Source: Streptomyces sp. RPA4-2 (GTDB lineage: Bacteria > Actinomycetota > Actinomycetes > Streptomycetales > Streptomycetaceae). Taken from it: 64,000 nt of DNA. The notes below the pieces were generated by a model, which ran no database searches, was not told the DNA's origin, and saw only the letters and a program-made list of their open reading frames with translations. Each line of letters begins with the position of its first letter. Within the stretch, counting starts at the first letter, position 1. The stretch is taken from positions 8,246,001 to 8,310,000 of the forward strand of contig NZ_CP050975.2 in the NCBI RefSeq assembly GCF_012273515.2, given 5' to 3'. Of this stretch, positions 27,218 through 36,939 are shown piece after piece. The position numbers and the translations under genes were made by a program.

Positions 27218-28859
27218 TCACCCCGACGTGTACGTGAACGTCCGCAGGAACGTGTCCAGCGCCTGCCGGTTGGCGGCCGTGCCCCAGTCGTCCGCCGGGG
27301 TCGTCCACCGCAGGGAGAACCCGCGCCGGCCGTCGACGAGGAAGCCGCGCCCGAACGTGCGCTCACGGACCCCGTCCGCCGTCGAGAGCCACTCCATGTC
27401 CGCGCCCTTGTAACCGCGATAGTCGACGGAGCGGATGTCACCCACCCGCTCGTAGTCGATGGACTCGCCCCGCAGAGAGGTGTCCACCTCGTTCCAGACC
27501 GCGACGGGGTCCGGCGCGAGCTGGGTGCTGTACGTGACGGTCAGGGTGCGCGGGTCGCCGCTCGCGCCGAGCAGGACACGGTAGGACTGGTCGGCGGACC
27601 GCTCGGTCCGCAGGGGCGCCCACCCCTTGGGGAGGTCGATGGCGAAGCCCTGGGGCGCGGTGAAGCGGAAGAACCCGGCTTAAGCGGGTCCTGTCGGCCG
27701 GTACGGGACGGGGAGGGCGAGGCGGACCGGGACGGGGACGAGGAGCGGGACGCCGGGGCCGAGGGGGTCGCCCGGGGTCCGTGCCACCGGCGGTGGGAGC
27801 GGGGGAGTACGGCCGATCGGAGGCGGAGGGGGACGGGGCGGAGCCCGACGCGGACGTGCCGCGATCGGACAGCCCGCCCGCCATGGCGAGACCGGCGAAA
27901 CAGACGACCGTCACGGCCAGCGCTCCCCCCAGCAACACCGGCCGGCTGACGGGCCGTCTGCCGCGCACCCGTCCCGGGCGCGGGCCGTCGAAGCCGGACT
28001 CCTCGAACAACGGCAGCGTCCCGGTCGGCTCCGAGTCGTCGAGCTCCGCCTTGAGGATGCGCGTGAGTGCCTCCCGTACGACCGACTCGGGCACCCGCTC
28101 CACGGGATCCCGGCGCAGGAGCCCCTGGATGGCCGGACCGAGCGGCCCGGCGTTGAGCGGGACCCGGATGGGCAGCCGCTCCACTGCGCGGAACGTCGCC
28201 TCGAGGCTGCCCCGGTCCCGGATCGCCGGCCGGCCCTCGACCATCTCGTACATGATCGCGCCCAGTGCCCACAGGTCGGTGGCCGGTCCGCCGCCCTCAC
28301 CGCGAGCCTGTTCGGGCGAGGCGTACGAGGGTGCCGTGACGCGGGGCGAGTCGGTGGCTCCCATCAGCCCGAATCCGCCCACCGTGAGCCCGCCGAACTC
28401 CTCCACCCACACGTGCCCGGGACTCAGGTCGCCGTGCGTGAACCCCTCTTGATGCGCGGCACCCAGGACGTCGAGCAGATCGAGCCCGATGCGGGCCGTC
28501 CTGACGTGGTCCACCGGTCCGTGCGCGAGGAGTGCGCTCAGGGGGACGCCCGCCGGCCGTGCGGTGACCGTCCACAGGAACGCGTCGTCCTCGACGACGT
28601 CGACGACGACGGCCACCCGCCCGGGGCAGACCAGACCCAGCGCCTCGGACTCACGGGTGATCCGCACGGCGGTGCGCAGCTCGGCCTCCTCGCGCAGATG
28701 CGCCGGGCACCGGGACCGGGTCAAGGTGACGAGCCGACGGGACTCGACGTCCTGGCCGTTCCAGCTCTCACGTCCCTCCTCCTGGTGGACGACCTCCAGG
28801 AGCCGGTATCTTCCCGCGACCGATTCGTCCGTGGAGACTTGCACCTTGACCATGGTCAT
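27218..28859 (-). pseudogene. Protein-kinase-like gene broken by two frameshifts
   Basis: The N-terminal part is a serine/threonine-kinase-like domain, followed by a membrane segment (VLLGGALAVTVVCFAGLAMAG), a Ser/Pro linker and a C-terminal beta-rich domain (from FFRFTAPQGFAIDLPKGW to FLRTFTYTSG). The linker changes frame near 27765-27776 and again near 27668-27676; adding one base at each restores one continuous protein. The kinase looks degenerate: HGDLSPGHV stands for HRDLKxxN, GGFG for DFG, and the ATP-binding Lys region is poor (LVTLTRSR), so even the repaired protein may be a pseudokinase. Starts at 28859 or 28853 are possible. Confidence 0.8.
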
Positions 28860-29065
28860 CCCTCGCTGCACACCGGGCACTCACCTTTCCCGTTGGTACG
28901 GCGGGTGTGACGGTGGGTGTTCAAAGGCGGGCGATTCCCGGGTCCTGTTTTTCCTGAATTCTTTTCATGTAGCGCACATGTACGAACAGTTCGGGCCTGC
29001 TCTCCCGCCGGGGCCACCGTTCTCCCGCCGGGTCGCCGGGCTGCCGCCCGGCCGTCCAGGGCCGT

Positions 29066-30283
29066 TCAGCTCACGGCGTCCTGGCCGATGTACGACGCGG
29101 CGAAGGTGGCCGCCGCCGCGGGCGAGTCCAGGATCCGCCGCAGCCGGGCGCGCGCGGCACCCGCCCGGAAGGGATCGCCGGAGGACGGCCCGTGCAGCAA
29201 CTCGGCCAGCCACTGCGAGAATTCCTGGTACTCCCAGACCCTCCGCAGACAGGCCGCCGAGTAGTCACGCAGCCCGCCGTCGTCCCCCGTGCCGCAGTAC
29301 GCGACGAGGGCGTCCGCCAGAAGCAGGGCGTCGTGCAGCGCGAGGTTCATGCCCTTCGCGGCGATCGGCGCCACGAGGTGAGCGGAGTCGCCCGCCAGGA
29401 ACAGCCGCCCGTACACCATCGGTTCCACGACGTAGCTGTGCATGTCGAGCACGCGCTTCTCGATCAGCCGCCCCTCCGTCAGCGGGGGCGCCCCGGCCAC
29501 CGCCAGCCGGGCGTGCAGCTCCGACCACACGCGGTCGTGCGACCAGCGCTCCGGGTCCTCGCCGGGCGCCACCTCCAGGTAGTAGCGGGTGACCTCCGGA
29601 CTGCGGGCCATGTGAGCGGCGAATCCCCGGGGGTGGACGCCGAAGACGACACAGTCGCTGGACGGCGGCGCCTCGGCCAGCAGCGCCAGCCACCCGACCC
29701 CGTAGTCGTGACGGGCGACGGTGCCCCGACCGGGCGCCACGCAGGAGCGGGTCACTCCACGGGCGCCGTCGCAGCCGGCCACGATCTCGCAGTCGATGCG
29801 CCGCCGTTCGCCCGTGGCTGGATCCGTGTACAGCACCGAGGGCCGGTCGCCGTCGAGGCCGTGCAGGGCCACGTCCTTCACCCCGAACCGGATGTCGCCG
29901 CCCTTCACGTCGGCGTACGCGCGCACCAGGTCGGTCACCAGCAGCGGCTGCGGATAGACGAAGTGCCGCTCCCCGGTCAGCTCGGCGTACCGGAAGCGGT
30001 GGCGTTCGCCGTCGATACGGAACTCGCAGGCGCTGTGCGCCTGCGCCCGCTCCACGAGCCGGTCCGCGAGCCCCCGCTCGCGCAGCGCCCGCACCGCCCA
30101 CTCCTCGATGAACCCCGCGCGGGGCCGCTGTTCGACGAACTCCCGGCTCTCGGTCTCCAGCACCACACAGTCGACGCCCGCCGTGCGCAGGATGTTCGCG
30201 ACGGTGAGCCCGGCGGGGCCCGCGCCGATGACGACGACCGGGACGCGCCGCGTCGGCGCGGAGGTGGGGGAGGGCTTGATCAT
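29066..30283 (-). CDS. pobA: 4-hydroxybenzoate 3-monooxygenase-like enzyme
   Basis: The 405-aa group A flavin hydroxylase has the FAD motif VVIGAGPAGLTVANIL, the DG motif CDGARGVTRSC and GDSAHLVAPIAAKGMNLALH, all typical of PobA, which makes protocatechuate from 4-hydroxybenzoate. Substrate-contact words such as RAGFIEEWAV and FVYPQPLLVTDL also fit. The ATG at 30283 is chosen on alignment with the family; the ribosome site is weak and a longer open frame exists to 30331. No protocatechuate genes are adjacent, so it may feed a distant pathway. Confidence 0.87.
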   Translation of the reverse strand: MIKPSPTSAPTRRVPVVVIGAGPAGLTVANILRTAGVDCVVLETESREFVEQRPRAGFIEEWAVRALRERGLADRLVERAQAHSACEFRIDGERHRFRYAELTGERHFVYPQPLLVTDLVRAYADVKGGDIRFGVKDVALHGLDGDRPSVLYTDPATGERRRIDCEIVAGCDGARGVTRSCVAPGRGTVARHDYGVGWLALLAEAPPSSDCVVFGVHPRGFAAHMARSPEVTRYYLEVAPGEDPERWSHDRVWSELHARLAVAGAPPLTEGRLIEKRVLDMHSYVVEPMVYGRLFLAGDSAHLVAPIAAKGMNLALHDALLLADALVAYCGTGDDGGLRDYSAACLRRVWEYQEFSQWLAELLHGPSSGDPFRAGAARARLRRILDSPAAAATFAASYIGQDAVS

Positions 30284-30379
30284 CCGTGCATTATGTCGGT
30301 GGCCCGACAACCCCTGGCCGGGTCTGCACAACCCTCTGACACTTCCTTCGCCGACGCGCCGCGACCTCTCCGACGACGC

Positions 30380-33300
30380 TCAGGCGCGCGCCACGAAGTC
30401 CCAGTTCCCGTGCGGCACCGTGTACACGGCGAACCCCGGCTCCGCACGTCTGAACTCCGCGCCGGCCGGAGCCGTCACGGCCGCCCGGCTCGCCGCCGGT
30501 ACGTGGACCTCCGCCGTCGCCCCGACCGGCACCCGTATCGACAGTCGGATCGTCCCGTCGACGGCGGACCAGGCGGCGGCCGCCTCACCGCGCACGGTGT
30601 GCACCGAGGTACGGGCCCAGTCGACGCCGGTCCGGCCGTCCGGGCGGACGGTGAAGGTGCGGTAGCCGGCGTCGCCGGGGCGCAGACCCGCCACGTTCTC
30701 GTAGAGCCACTGCACCACGGTGCCCAGGAAGTAGTGGTCCCGGGAGCGTGCGTCGAGCGACCACGACTCCCACATGGTGTCGGCGCCGTGATCGAACCAG
30801 TAGCCCCAACTCGGGTACGTGCGCTGGGTGGCGAGCGCGTGGGCCACCTCCGGATGGCCCTGGGCGGAGAGCTCGCGCAGCAGCACACTCGTGCCCAGTG
30901 CCCCGGTGTTGAGGTGGTTCCCGCGCCGTTCGATGTCGGCCAGGAGCGAGTCGACCACGCTGGCCCGGGCGCCGGGCGGGACGAGCCCGAACGCCAGCGG
31001 GACGCAGTTGCTGGTCTGCCGGTAGTCGGGGTCCTTCGCCGTGCGGTAGTGGCCGTCCGCGCCGAGGAAGGCCGCGTTGAACGCCTCCTTGAGCGTGTCG
31101 GCCGTGCTCCGGTAGCGGGCCGCCACCGCTGAGTCACCGAGCAGGTCGGCCAGTTCCGCCGTGCCGGTGAGCGCGCGGTGCAGATACGCGGTCGCGGTCA
31201 GCCTGGTGTCCTCGGGCGGCACGCCACCGTCGTAGCCCGGCGGCAGCCAGTCGCCGAGGGCGGTCACCGCCAGCCCGTCCTGGAGCCGGGCGATCTCCCA
31301 GTCCAGGTACCGCACGAGCGGCGCCCAGTGGTCGCGGGCCGTGCGCTCGTCCCCGTACACGCGGTACATCTCCCGCAGCAGGAAGGGATAGACCGTCGTC
31401 CACTCCGGAGCGGGCGCCAGCTCGTGGTAGCCCCAGCCGCCGCTCGGCACGATCACCGGCAGCTGTCCTTCGGTGTTCTGACTGTCCTTCAGGTCTCCCA
31501 GCCACTTCGTGAGGAAGCGGTGCACCCCGAAGGCGTAGGCCCAGACGGGCGCGCCCAACTGGGCGTCCCCCGTCCAGCCGTTCTTCTCGTACACCGGGGT
31601 GTCCGTCGGAATGCCGTACAGGTTGTTCAGGACCGTGCGGCGCATCGCCCGCTCCAACTGCTCGTAGAACGGCTCGGAGCAGGAGAACGTGCTGGTGGAT
31701 TCCACCCGGGTGTGCACCACCCGGCCGAGCACCTGTGAGGGCGCGGGCTTGGACGGCAGCCCACTGACCTGGACGTAACGGAAGCCCTTGTACGAGAACT
31801 TGGGCTCCCACACCTCCTCCGCGCCGCCGCCCGCGCACACGTACTCGTCGGTCTGGCAGCGCCCCGGCACCAGGTCGTTGCGGGCGAGCACGCTGCCGTC
31901 GGGGTTCAGCCGCTCACCGTGCGCGAGACGGACGGTCGTCCCGGCCGGCGCGCGCACGGTCAGCCGGGTCCAGCCCGCGAGTGTCCGGCCCATGTCGACG
32001 ACGTACACGCCCTCGCTCAACTCGCTGACGGCGACCGGGCGCAGGGTCTCCGCGACCTCGATGGGGTCGTGCGCCTGCGCGTGCAGGGTCCCCCTGGGGG
32101 CGGTCTGCCGTTCGGCCCGCTGCCATCCCCGGTCGTCGATGCCGGGGCGCGTCCAGTGCGCGGGTGCCTTGCGTGCGTCGTAACTCTCGCCCGCGTAGAG
32201 CGAGTTGGAGCGGGTGGGGCCGTCGGTGATGCGCCACTCCCCGTCCGTGGCGACGACGGTGCGCGAGCCGTCCGGGTGGTCGATCTCGAGCTGCGCCAGC
32301 AGCCGGGGTTCGCCGTGCCAGGGCGGCCGGTTCCAGTTCCACGCGTTGGGCGTGGTCAGCCCGAAGAAGCCACGGCCGAGAGTGACCCCGATCGCGTTGG
32401 CGCCGCGCCGGACCCGGTCCGTCACGTCGTGCACCGCGTACAGCACCGTCTCGTCGTAGTCGGTGAAGCCGGGGTCGAGCACCTGGCGGCCGATGCGGAC
32501 ACCGTTGATCTCGGCGTCGTAGTAGGCGAGTCCGCTGATGTGGAGCCGGGCGCGTGTCACGGCCTTCCGCAGGGTGAACTCGCGGCGCAGCAGGGGAGCG
32601 GGTTGTTCGGGGGCGCTGAGGGACACGTCGGTTCCCCAGGGGCCCTGTCCGTAGGGCGCGAGCACGACGGCCGCGGGCCAGTCGCCGTCGTCGAACCCCG
32701 GCTGCTGCCAGCCCGTCCGTTCGTCCCTGACACAGCGCCAGCCCTGACCCGTGACGAGTTCGACCGTGTCGCCGCCGGTGGTCTCCACGAGGAGGCGGAC
32801 GAGAAGGCCGCCCGGATTGACCGACACGTTGCCGCGGTTGGTCGCGACGGCGGCGACCACGATCCTGCCGCCGGCCGCTCCCCGGACTTGCTCGGTGACG
32901 TCGGCGACATGCCCGGTGCGCCAGGCGTCCGTCTGCTCGGGCTGGTGGAGGACCTGCTGTCCGTCGACGTACAGCGTGAAGTCGTCGTCGGCCGTGGCCA
33001 CCAGGGTCGCCCGGAGTACCTCGGTCCCGGTGGGGAGCGTGGTCGTCGCACGGAACCAGCAGGGTCCGGTGGGTGCCCCGTCGGAGGTCGAACCCGGCGA
33101 CCAGATCCACGACGCACCCGTGAGGCCGGGCGGCTCGGGCGCGGCGGAGGCGCCGATCCAGAACCCCTCCCAGCCGTCCTTCGGCAACGTTGTCTCCCAC
33201 CAGCGCGGGGCGCTCCACGCCGACGGGCGGCCCGCGCCGTCCCAGACCCTGACCTGCCAGTGGTAACGGGTACGCGGTCGCAGGGCGGGCCCGGCGTAGA

Positions 33301-33658
33301 CGATGCCGACGGTGCGGTCCGACTCGACGCGGCCGGAGTCCCAGACGAGGCGACGTCCGGTGCGCAGCTGCTTCTCGGTGAGTGCCACCCGCACCTGATA
33401 GGCGGACTGCCGGGCGCCCTTTCCCGGAGCGGCCAACTCCCAGGTGAGCCGCGGGTGTTCGACCTCGGTCCCGAGCAGCGTCTCCGCGTACTCGACGGTC
33501 GTCCGGCCGACGCGCAGCCCACCCTCGTGCGGGGCGTGCGCGCCCGCCCCTGGGGACGCGGAGGCGGTGACGGCGCCGGGGCCGAGTACGACGGAAGCTC
33601 CCGCGACGGAGCCTGCGGAGCTACGGAGGAAGACGCGGCGGTTCCAATCCCTGGCCAT
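30380..33658 (-). CDS. Secreted GH78 alpha-L-rhamnosidase
   Basis: The 1092-aa exported enzyme has a twin-arginine signal NRRVFLRSSAGSVAG. It then has an Ig-like N-terminal domain (LRVGRTTVEYAETLLGTEVE), carbohydrate-binding/beta-sandwich domains, the alpha6/alpha6 catalytic barrel with the GH78 motif NGWTGDAQLGAPVWAYAFG (about residue 690-710), and a C-terminal beta domain. It cleaves terminal L-rhamnose from rhamnogalacturonan, flavonoids or saponins. A LacI-type palindrome lies just upstream of its start, so it is probably sugar-regulated. The ATG at 33658 is normal and the length is typical. Confidence 0.93.
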   Translation of the reverse strand: MARDWNRRVFLRSSAGSVAGASVVLGPGAVTASASPGAGAHAPHEGGLRVGRTTVEYAETLLGTEVEHPRLTWELAAPGKGARQSAYQVRVALTEKQLRTGRRLVWDSGRVESDRTVGIVYAGPALRPRTRYHWQVRVWDGAGRPSAWSAPRWWETTLPKDGWEGFWIGASAAPEPPGLTGASWIWSPGSTSDGAPTGPCWFRATTTLPTGTEVLRATLVATADDDFTLYVDGQQVLHQPEQTDAWRTGHVADVTEQVRGAAGGRIVVAAVATNRGNVSVNPGGLLVRLLVETTGGDTVELVTGQGWRCVRDERTGWQQPGFDDGDWPAAVVLAPYGQGPWGTDVSLSAPEQPAPLLRREFTLRKAVTRARLHISGLAYYDAEINGVRIGRQVLDPGFTDYDETVLYAVHDVTDRVRRGANAIGVTLGRGFFGLTTPNAWNWNRPPWHGEPRLLAQLEIDHPDGSRTVVATDGEWRITDGPTRSNSLYAGESYDARKAPAHWTRPGIDDRGWQRAERQTAPRGTLHAQAHDPIEVAETLRPVAVSELSEGVYVVDMGRTLAGWTRLTVRAPAGTTVRLAHGERLNPDGSVLARNDLVPGRCQTDEYVCAGGGAEEVWEPKFSYKGFRYVQVSGLPSKPAPSQVLGRVVHTRVESTSTFSCSEPFYEQLERAMRRTVLNNLYGIPTDTPVYEKNGWTGDAQLGAPVWAYAFGVHRFLTKWLGDLKDSQNTEGQLPVIVPSGGWGYHELAPAPEWTTVYPFLLREMYRVYGDERTARDHWAPLVRYLDWEIARLQDGLAVTALGDWLPPGYDGGVPPEDTRLTATAYLHRALTGTAELADLLGDSAVAARYRSTADTLKEAFNAAFLGADGHYRTAKDPDYRQTSNCVPLAFGLVPPGARASVVDSLLADIERRGNHLNTGALGTSVLLRELSAQGHPEVAHALATQRTYPSWGYWFDHGADTMWESWSLDARSRDHYFLGTVVQWLYENVAGLRPGDAGYRTFTVRPDGRTGVDWARTSVHTVRGEAAAAWSAVDGTIRLSIRVPVGATAEVHVPAASRAAVTAPAGAEFRRAEPGFAVYTVPHGNWDFVARA

Positions 33659-33673
33659 GTGTGCCCTTCATGA

Positions 33674-33685
33674 TTGAAACGTTTC
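33674..33685 (-). promoter_or_regulatory. LacI/GalR-type operator upstream of rhamnosidase
   Basis: The perfect 12-bp palindrome TGAAACGTTTCA lies 15 bp upstream of the rhamnosidase start. The sequence, with its central CG, is the classic consensus of LacI/GalR repressor sites. No LacI gene is in the window. Confidence 0.8.
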
Positions 33686-33780
33686 ATTCCGGTGTCAACG
33701 ATCCTATGCACCACGTCACTTGGGCCTCAAGAGTCCTGCACGCACCTCATGGACAGGTGGCGACGCAGAGGGGAAGGATG

Positions 33781-33979
33781 GTGAATGCACCGAAGAGCAT
33801 CACTCCGTCCGTCGTCACCCCACCGTCAGTCACCCGCCGCTGTCATCCCGTCGTCGCCCCGGAGGCCCGCGGGTGAATGCACCGAAGAGCATCACTCCGT
33901 CCGTCGTCACCCGTCACCGTCAGTCACCCGCCGCTGTCGCCCGCCGCTGTCATCCCGTCGTCGCCCCGGAGGCCCGCGT
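33781..33979. repeat. Duplicated leader with ribosome site
   Basis: A unit starting gtgaatgcaccgaagagc occurs twice in tandem, 33781-33872 and 33873-33979. Each copy ends in cggaggcccgcg, that is, with the Shine-Dalgarno GGAGG of the next gene. The second copy is longer, mainly because a 13-bp piece (cccgccgctgtcg) is itself repeated inside it. Only the second is joined to an ATG. Confidence 0.85.
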
Positions 33980-35434
33980 ATGAGTGCCCGTCCCCTGCCC
34001 GTCAGCACCCCCGCCGCCCAGGGGGTCGACGCCGCGGGCGTCCACGCGTTCCTCGACGCGGTCGAGGCCGCGCCGGACATCGAACCGCACAGCCTGATGC
34101 TCCTGCGCCACGGGCATGTCGTGGCCTCCGGCTGGTGGGCGCCCTACGCACCCGACCGCCTCCACCTGCTGTACTCGCTCAGCAAGAGCTTCACGTCCAC
34201 GGCCGCCGGATTCGCCGTGGCGGAAGGACTGGTGCGCCTCGACGACCCCGTGATCTCGTACTTCCCCGAGTTCGAGGCCGAGATCACCGACCCGCGCAGC
34301 CGTGCCATGCTCGTCCGGCACGTGGCGTCCATGGCCAGCGGTCACCTCGGTGAGACCTTCGAGGCGGCCGCCCGCCTCGACCGCGAGGAGATCGTGCGGG
34401 GATTCCTCCTCGTGCCGCCGGACCGGGAGCCGGGGACCGTCTTCGCCTACAACCAGCCCGCCACGTACACGCTCGCCTCGATCGTCCAGCGGGTGACCGG
34501 CCGGTCACTGACCGAGTACCTGCGGCCCCGCCTGCTCGACCCGCTGGGCATCGGCGAGACGGCCTGGCTGCAGCGTCCGCCGGGCCGCGACCTCGGCTTC
34601 AGCGGTCTGCACGCGGCGACGGACGCGGTCGCCCGGCTCGGCCAGTTCTACCTCCAGGACGGTGTCTGGGACGGCGAACGCCTGCTGCCCTCCTGGTGGA
34701 TCAAGGAGGCCACGCGCGAGCAGATCCCCACCGCGGACGGTACGCCCGCGGGTGAGCGGTCCGACTGGCAGCGGGGATACGGGTTCCAGTTCTGGATGGG
34801 CCGGCACGGCTACCGTGGCGACGGTGCCTTCGGGCAGTTCTGCGTGGTGCTTCCCGAGCAGGACGTGGTGATCGCGACGACGGCGGCGACCGAGGACATG
34901 CAGGGCCTGCTGGACCTGATGTGGCGGCACCTTCTCCCGGCGTTCGGCTCCGCGCCGCTCCCGGGCACCGAGGACGAGGGGCTGCGACGCCGGCTGGCGG
35001 GGCTGGCCCTGCCACCGGTCGAGGCGAACCCCGAACCACCGGCCGCGGGTGACGCCTGGGCCGGCGCCGTGTTCGCCCCTCGGGACGGTGTCTGCGCGGA
35101 GCAGCGGACCCTGACGGGCGTCGAGGTCGTGGCCCCGGCGGACGGTGACGGCTGGCGGGTGTCGCTCACGGAGGGCGACGAGCGGCACGAACTGCGGCTC
35201 GCCCCGGCGGAGTGGACGGTCGAGGACGGACCGATCCCCATGGCGGTGAGCGGAGGATGGACGGATCCGGACACCCTCCGCTTCGACGTGGTGTTCCTGG
35301 AGACCCCGCATCGCCTGACCGTGAGCTGCGCGCTGCCGGACGGCACGTTCGGCGTGCGCTGGCACGCGACTCCGCTGCACCGCGGCCCACTGCGCTCGCT
35401 GCGGGCACCCGGGCGGGAACGGGAACAGGCGTGA
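33980..35434 (+). CDS. Serine hydrolase, beta-lactamase-like, two-domain
   Basis: The 484-aa protein has no clear signal peptide. The beta-lactamase/PBP-like domain (about 1-340) has the catalytic motif LLYSLSKSFTST (Ser-x-x-Lys), YNQ in VFAYNQPATYTL in place of YxN and a late GAFGQF segment, while the C-terminal part (about 345-484) forms a separate beta-rich domain as in some esterase/EstB-like relatives. The ATG at 33980 is fixed by GGAGG 8 bases upstream in the second leader copy. The function may be an esterase; it is next to, but divergent from, the rhamnosidase. Confidence 0.87.
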   Translation: MSARPLPVSTPAAQGVDAAGVHAFLDAVEAAPDIEPHSLMLLRHGHVVASGWWAPYAPDRLHLLYSLSKSFTSTAAGFAVAEGLVRLDDPVISYFPEFEAEITDPRSRAMLVRHVASMASGHLGETFEAAARLDREEIVRGFLLVPPDREPGTVFAYNQPATYTLASIVQRVTGRSLTEYLRPRLLDPLGIGETAWLQRPPGRDLGFSGLHAATDAVARLGQFYLQDGVWDGERLLPSWWIKEATREQIPTADGTPAGERSDWQRGYGFQFWMGRHGYRGDGAFGQFCVVLPEQDVVIATTAATEDMQGLLDLMWRHLLPAFGSAPLPGTEDEGLRRRLAGLALPPVEANPEPPAAGDAWAGAVFAPRDGVCAEQRTLTGVEVVAPADGDGWRVSLTEGDERHELRLAPAEWTVEDGPIPMAVSGGWTDPDTLRFDVVFLETPHRLTVSCALPDGTFGVRWHATPLHRGPLRSLRAPGREREQA

Positions 35435-35692
35435 CAGCCATAGCCGGGGCATCGGCGAACTCGCCGACCCCTGGCAGCTGCTGTAGCGTGAAACCACCCG
35501 CCGCCGCGTTCGTCAGCGGCCTGTCGAGGTGCGAGGGCGCCCTCGCACCCCGCCGCTGACCGGCGCACACCACAGGGGCGATGCCCGCCGGTCCGGTCCG
35601 CGTTTGACACGCGTCGGGTTCGCGGGCCCCTCATGACCACCTGCGGACAGAGAGCCTCGAGATCGATCCGACTCTCCAAGGCAGGGATCCAG

Positions 35693-36718
35693 ATGACCAC
35701 CTATCGAGTCGCTCAAGTGGAGTCCGCCGGCGGTCCGTTCGAGATCGTCGAGCGAGAGGCGACTCCGCCGGGCCCCGGCCATGTGCGGGTCACCGTCGAC
35801 GCCTGCGGGGTGTGCCACAGCGACACCTTCTTCGTGAACGCCGGGGTTCCGGGCGTCACGTTCCCGGTGGTCCCCGGACACGAGATCGCCGGCCGCGTCG
35901 AGGAACTCGGAGAAGGGACACAAGGCCGCGGCTGGGAGGTCGGCGACCGGGTGGGGGTCGGCTGGTTCGGCGGCGCCTGCGGCTACTGCACGCCCTGCCG
36001 GGAAGGCGACTTCATCGTCTGCGAGAACCTGAAGGTTCCCGGGTGGGCGTACGAGGGAGGGTTCGCGGAGTCGGTCGTCGTACCGGTGGACACCCTGGCC
36101 CGGATCCCCGACGCGCTGGCGGCGACCGACGCGGCGCCGCTGGGCTGCGCGGGAGTGACGGTGTTCAACGGACTGCGGCGCAGCTCGGCACGGCCGGGTG
36201 ACCTGGTGGCCGTCCTCGGGGTCGGCGGACTCGGCCACCTGGCGGTGCAGTACGCGGTCGCGATGGGCTGCGAGACGGTGGCCATCGCCCGCGGTTCGGG
36301 CAAGGCGGACTTCGCCAAGCGCCTCGGCGCCCACCACTACGTCGACAGCACGGCCGACACCCCGGTCGCTGAGGCGCTGCGGTCCCTCGGCGGCGCACAG
36401 GTCGTCCTCGCCACCGCTTCGAACTCCGAGGCGATCACGGCGACCGTGGACGGACTGCGCCACCGCGGCGAGCTGGTCGTCATCGGCCTGGACGGCACAC
36501 CGCTGGGGATCAGCCCGGCCCAGCTGATCATGGGCGCCAGGGTCGTCCGCGGACATCCGAGCGGCACGTCGCAGGACGTGCAGGACGCCATGGAGTTCAG
36601 TGCCCTGCACGGCATCCGCCCGATGACGGAGGTCGTGCCGCTGGACCAGACCGACGAGGCGTACCGCAAGATGCTCGCCGGCTCCGCGCGGTTCCGTATG
36701 GTGCTCAGCAACGGGTGA
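35693..36718 (+). CDS. Zinc-dependent alcohol dehydrogenase
   Basis: The 341-aa medium-chain dehydrogenase is of the AdhP/ADH1-like type. The catalytic zinc ligands are in CGVCHSD and GHEIAGRVEELG, the structural zinc lobe in CGYCTPCREGDFIVC, and the Rossmann motif in VLGVGGLGHLAVQYA. It oxidises alcohols or reduces aldehydes with NAD(P). The ATG at 35693 is chosen from the family start (MTTYRVAQVESAGGPFEIVE) with AGGGA upstream; an in-frame ATG at 35633 is less likely. It is probably transcribed alone. Confidence 0.93.
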   Translation: MTTYRVAQVESAGGPFEIVEREATPPGPGHVRVTVDACGVCHSDTFFVNAGVPGVTFPVVPGHEIAGRVEELGEGTQGRGWEVGDRVGVGWFGGACGYCTPCREGDFIVCENLKVPGWAYEGGFAESVVVPVDTLARIPDALAATDAAPLGCAGVTVFNGLRRSSARPGDLVAVLGVGGLGHLAVQYAVAMGCETVAIARGSGKADFAKRLGAHHYVDSTADTPVAEALRSLGGAQVVLATASNSEAITATVDGLRHRGELVVIGLDGTPLGISPAQLIMGARVVRGHPSGTSQDVQDAMEFSALHGIRPMTEVVPLDQTDEAYRKMLAGSARFRMVLSNG

Positions 36719-36939
36719 CGCGGTGCGGTTCGATCGGTGGGGCACAACGGGCCGTGTCGGAGCCGTAGTTGCCGAAGAGCAAGAAGCCCCGCCGACCACC
36801 GATACGGCCCCGGCGGCAGGTTGGGCCGTCCCAGGCCGCTTCAGGACGCCGGGACTGGGACCAGACGGGCCCCGGTATCCAGCCGAGCCGGGTGCGCGTC
36901 GACAAGGGTTACGTGCCCGGTTACGCGTCCCGCAAGAAC

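Noticed and set aside
29066..30283. Considered as part of an antibiotic pathway because it is a flavin hydroxylase.
   Set aside because: Motifs match PobA of primary aromatic catabolism, and no biosynthetic genes surround it.
29192..31132. A plus-strand open frame of 646 codons.
   Set aside because: It lies opposite the PobA-like and rhamnosidase genes and is explained by them.
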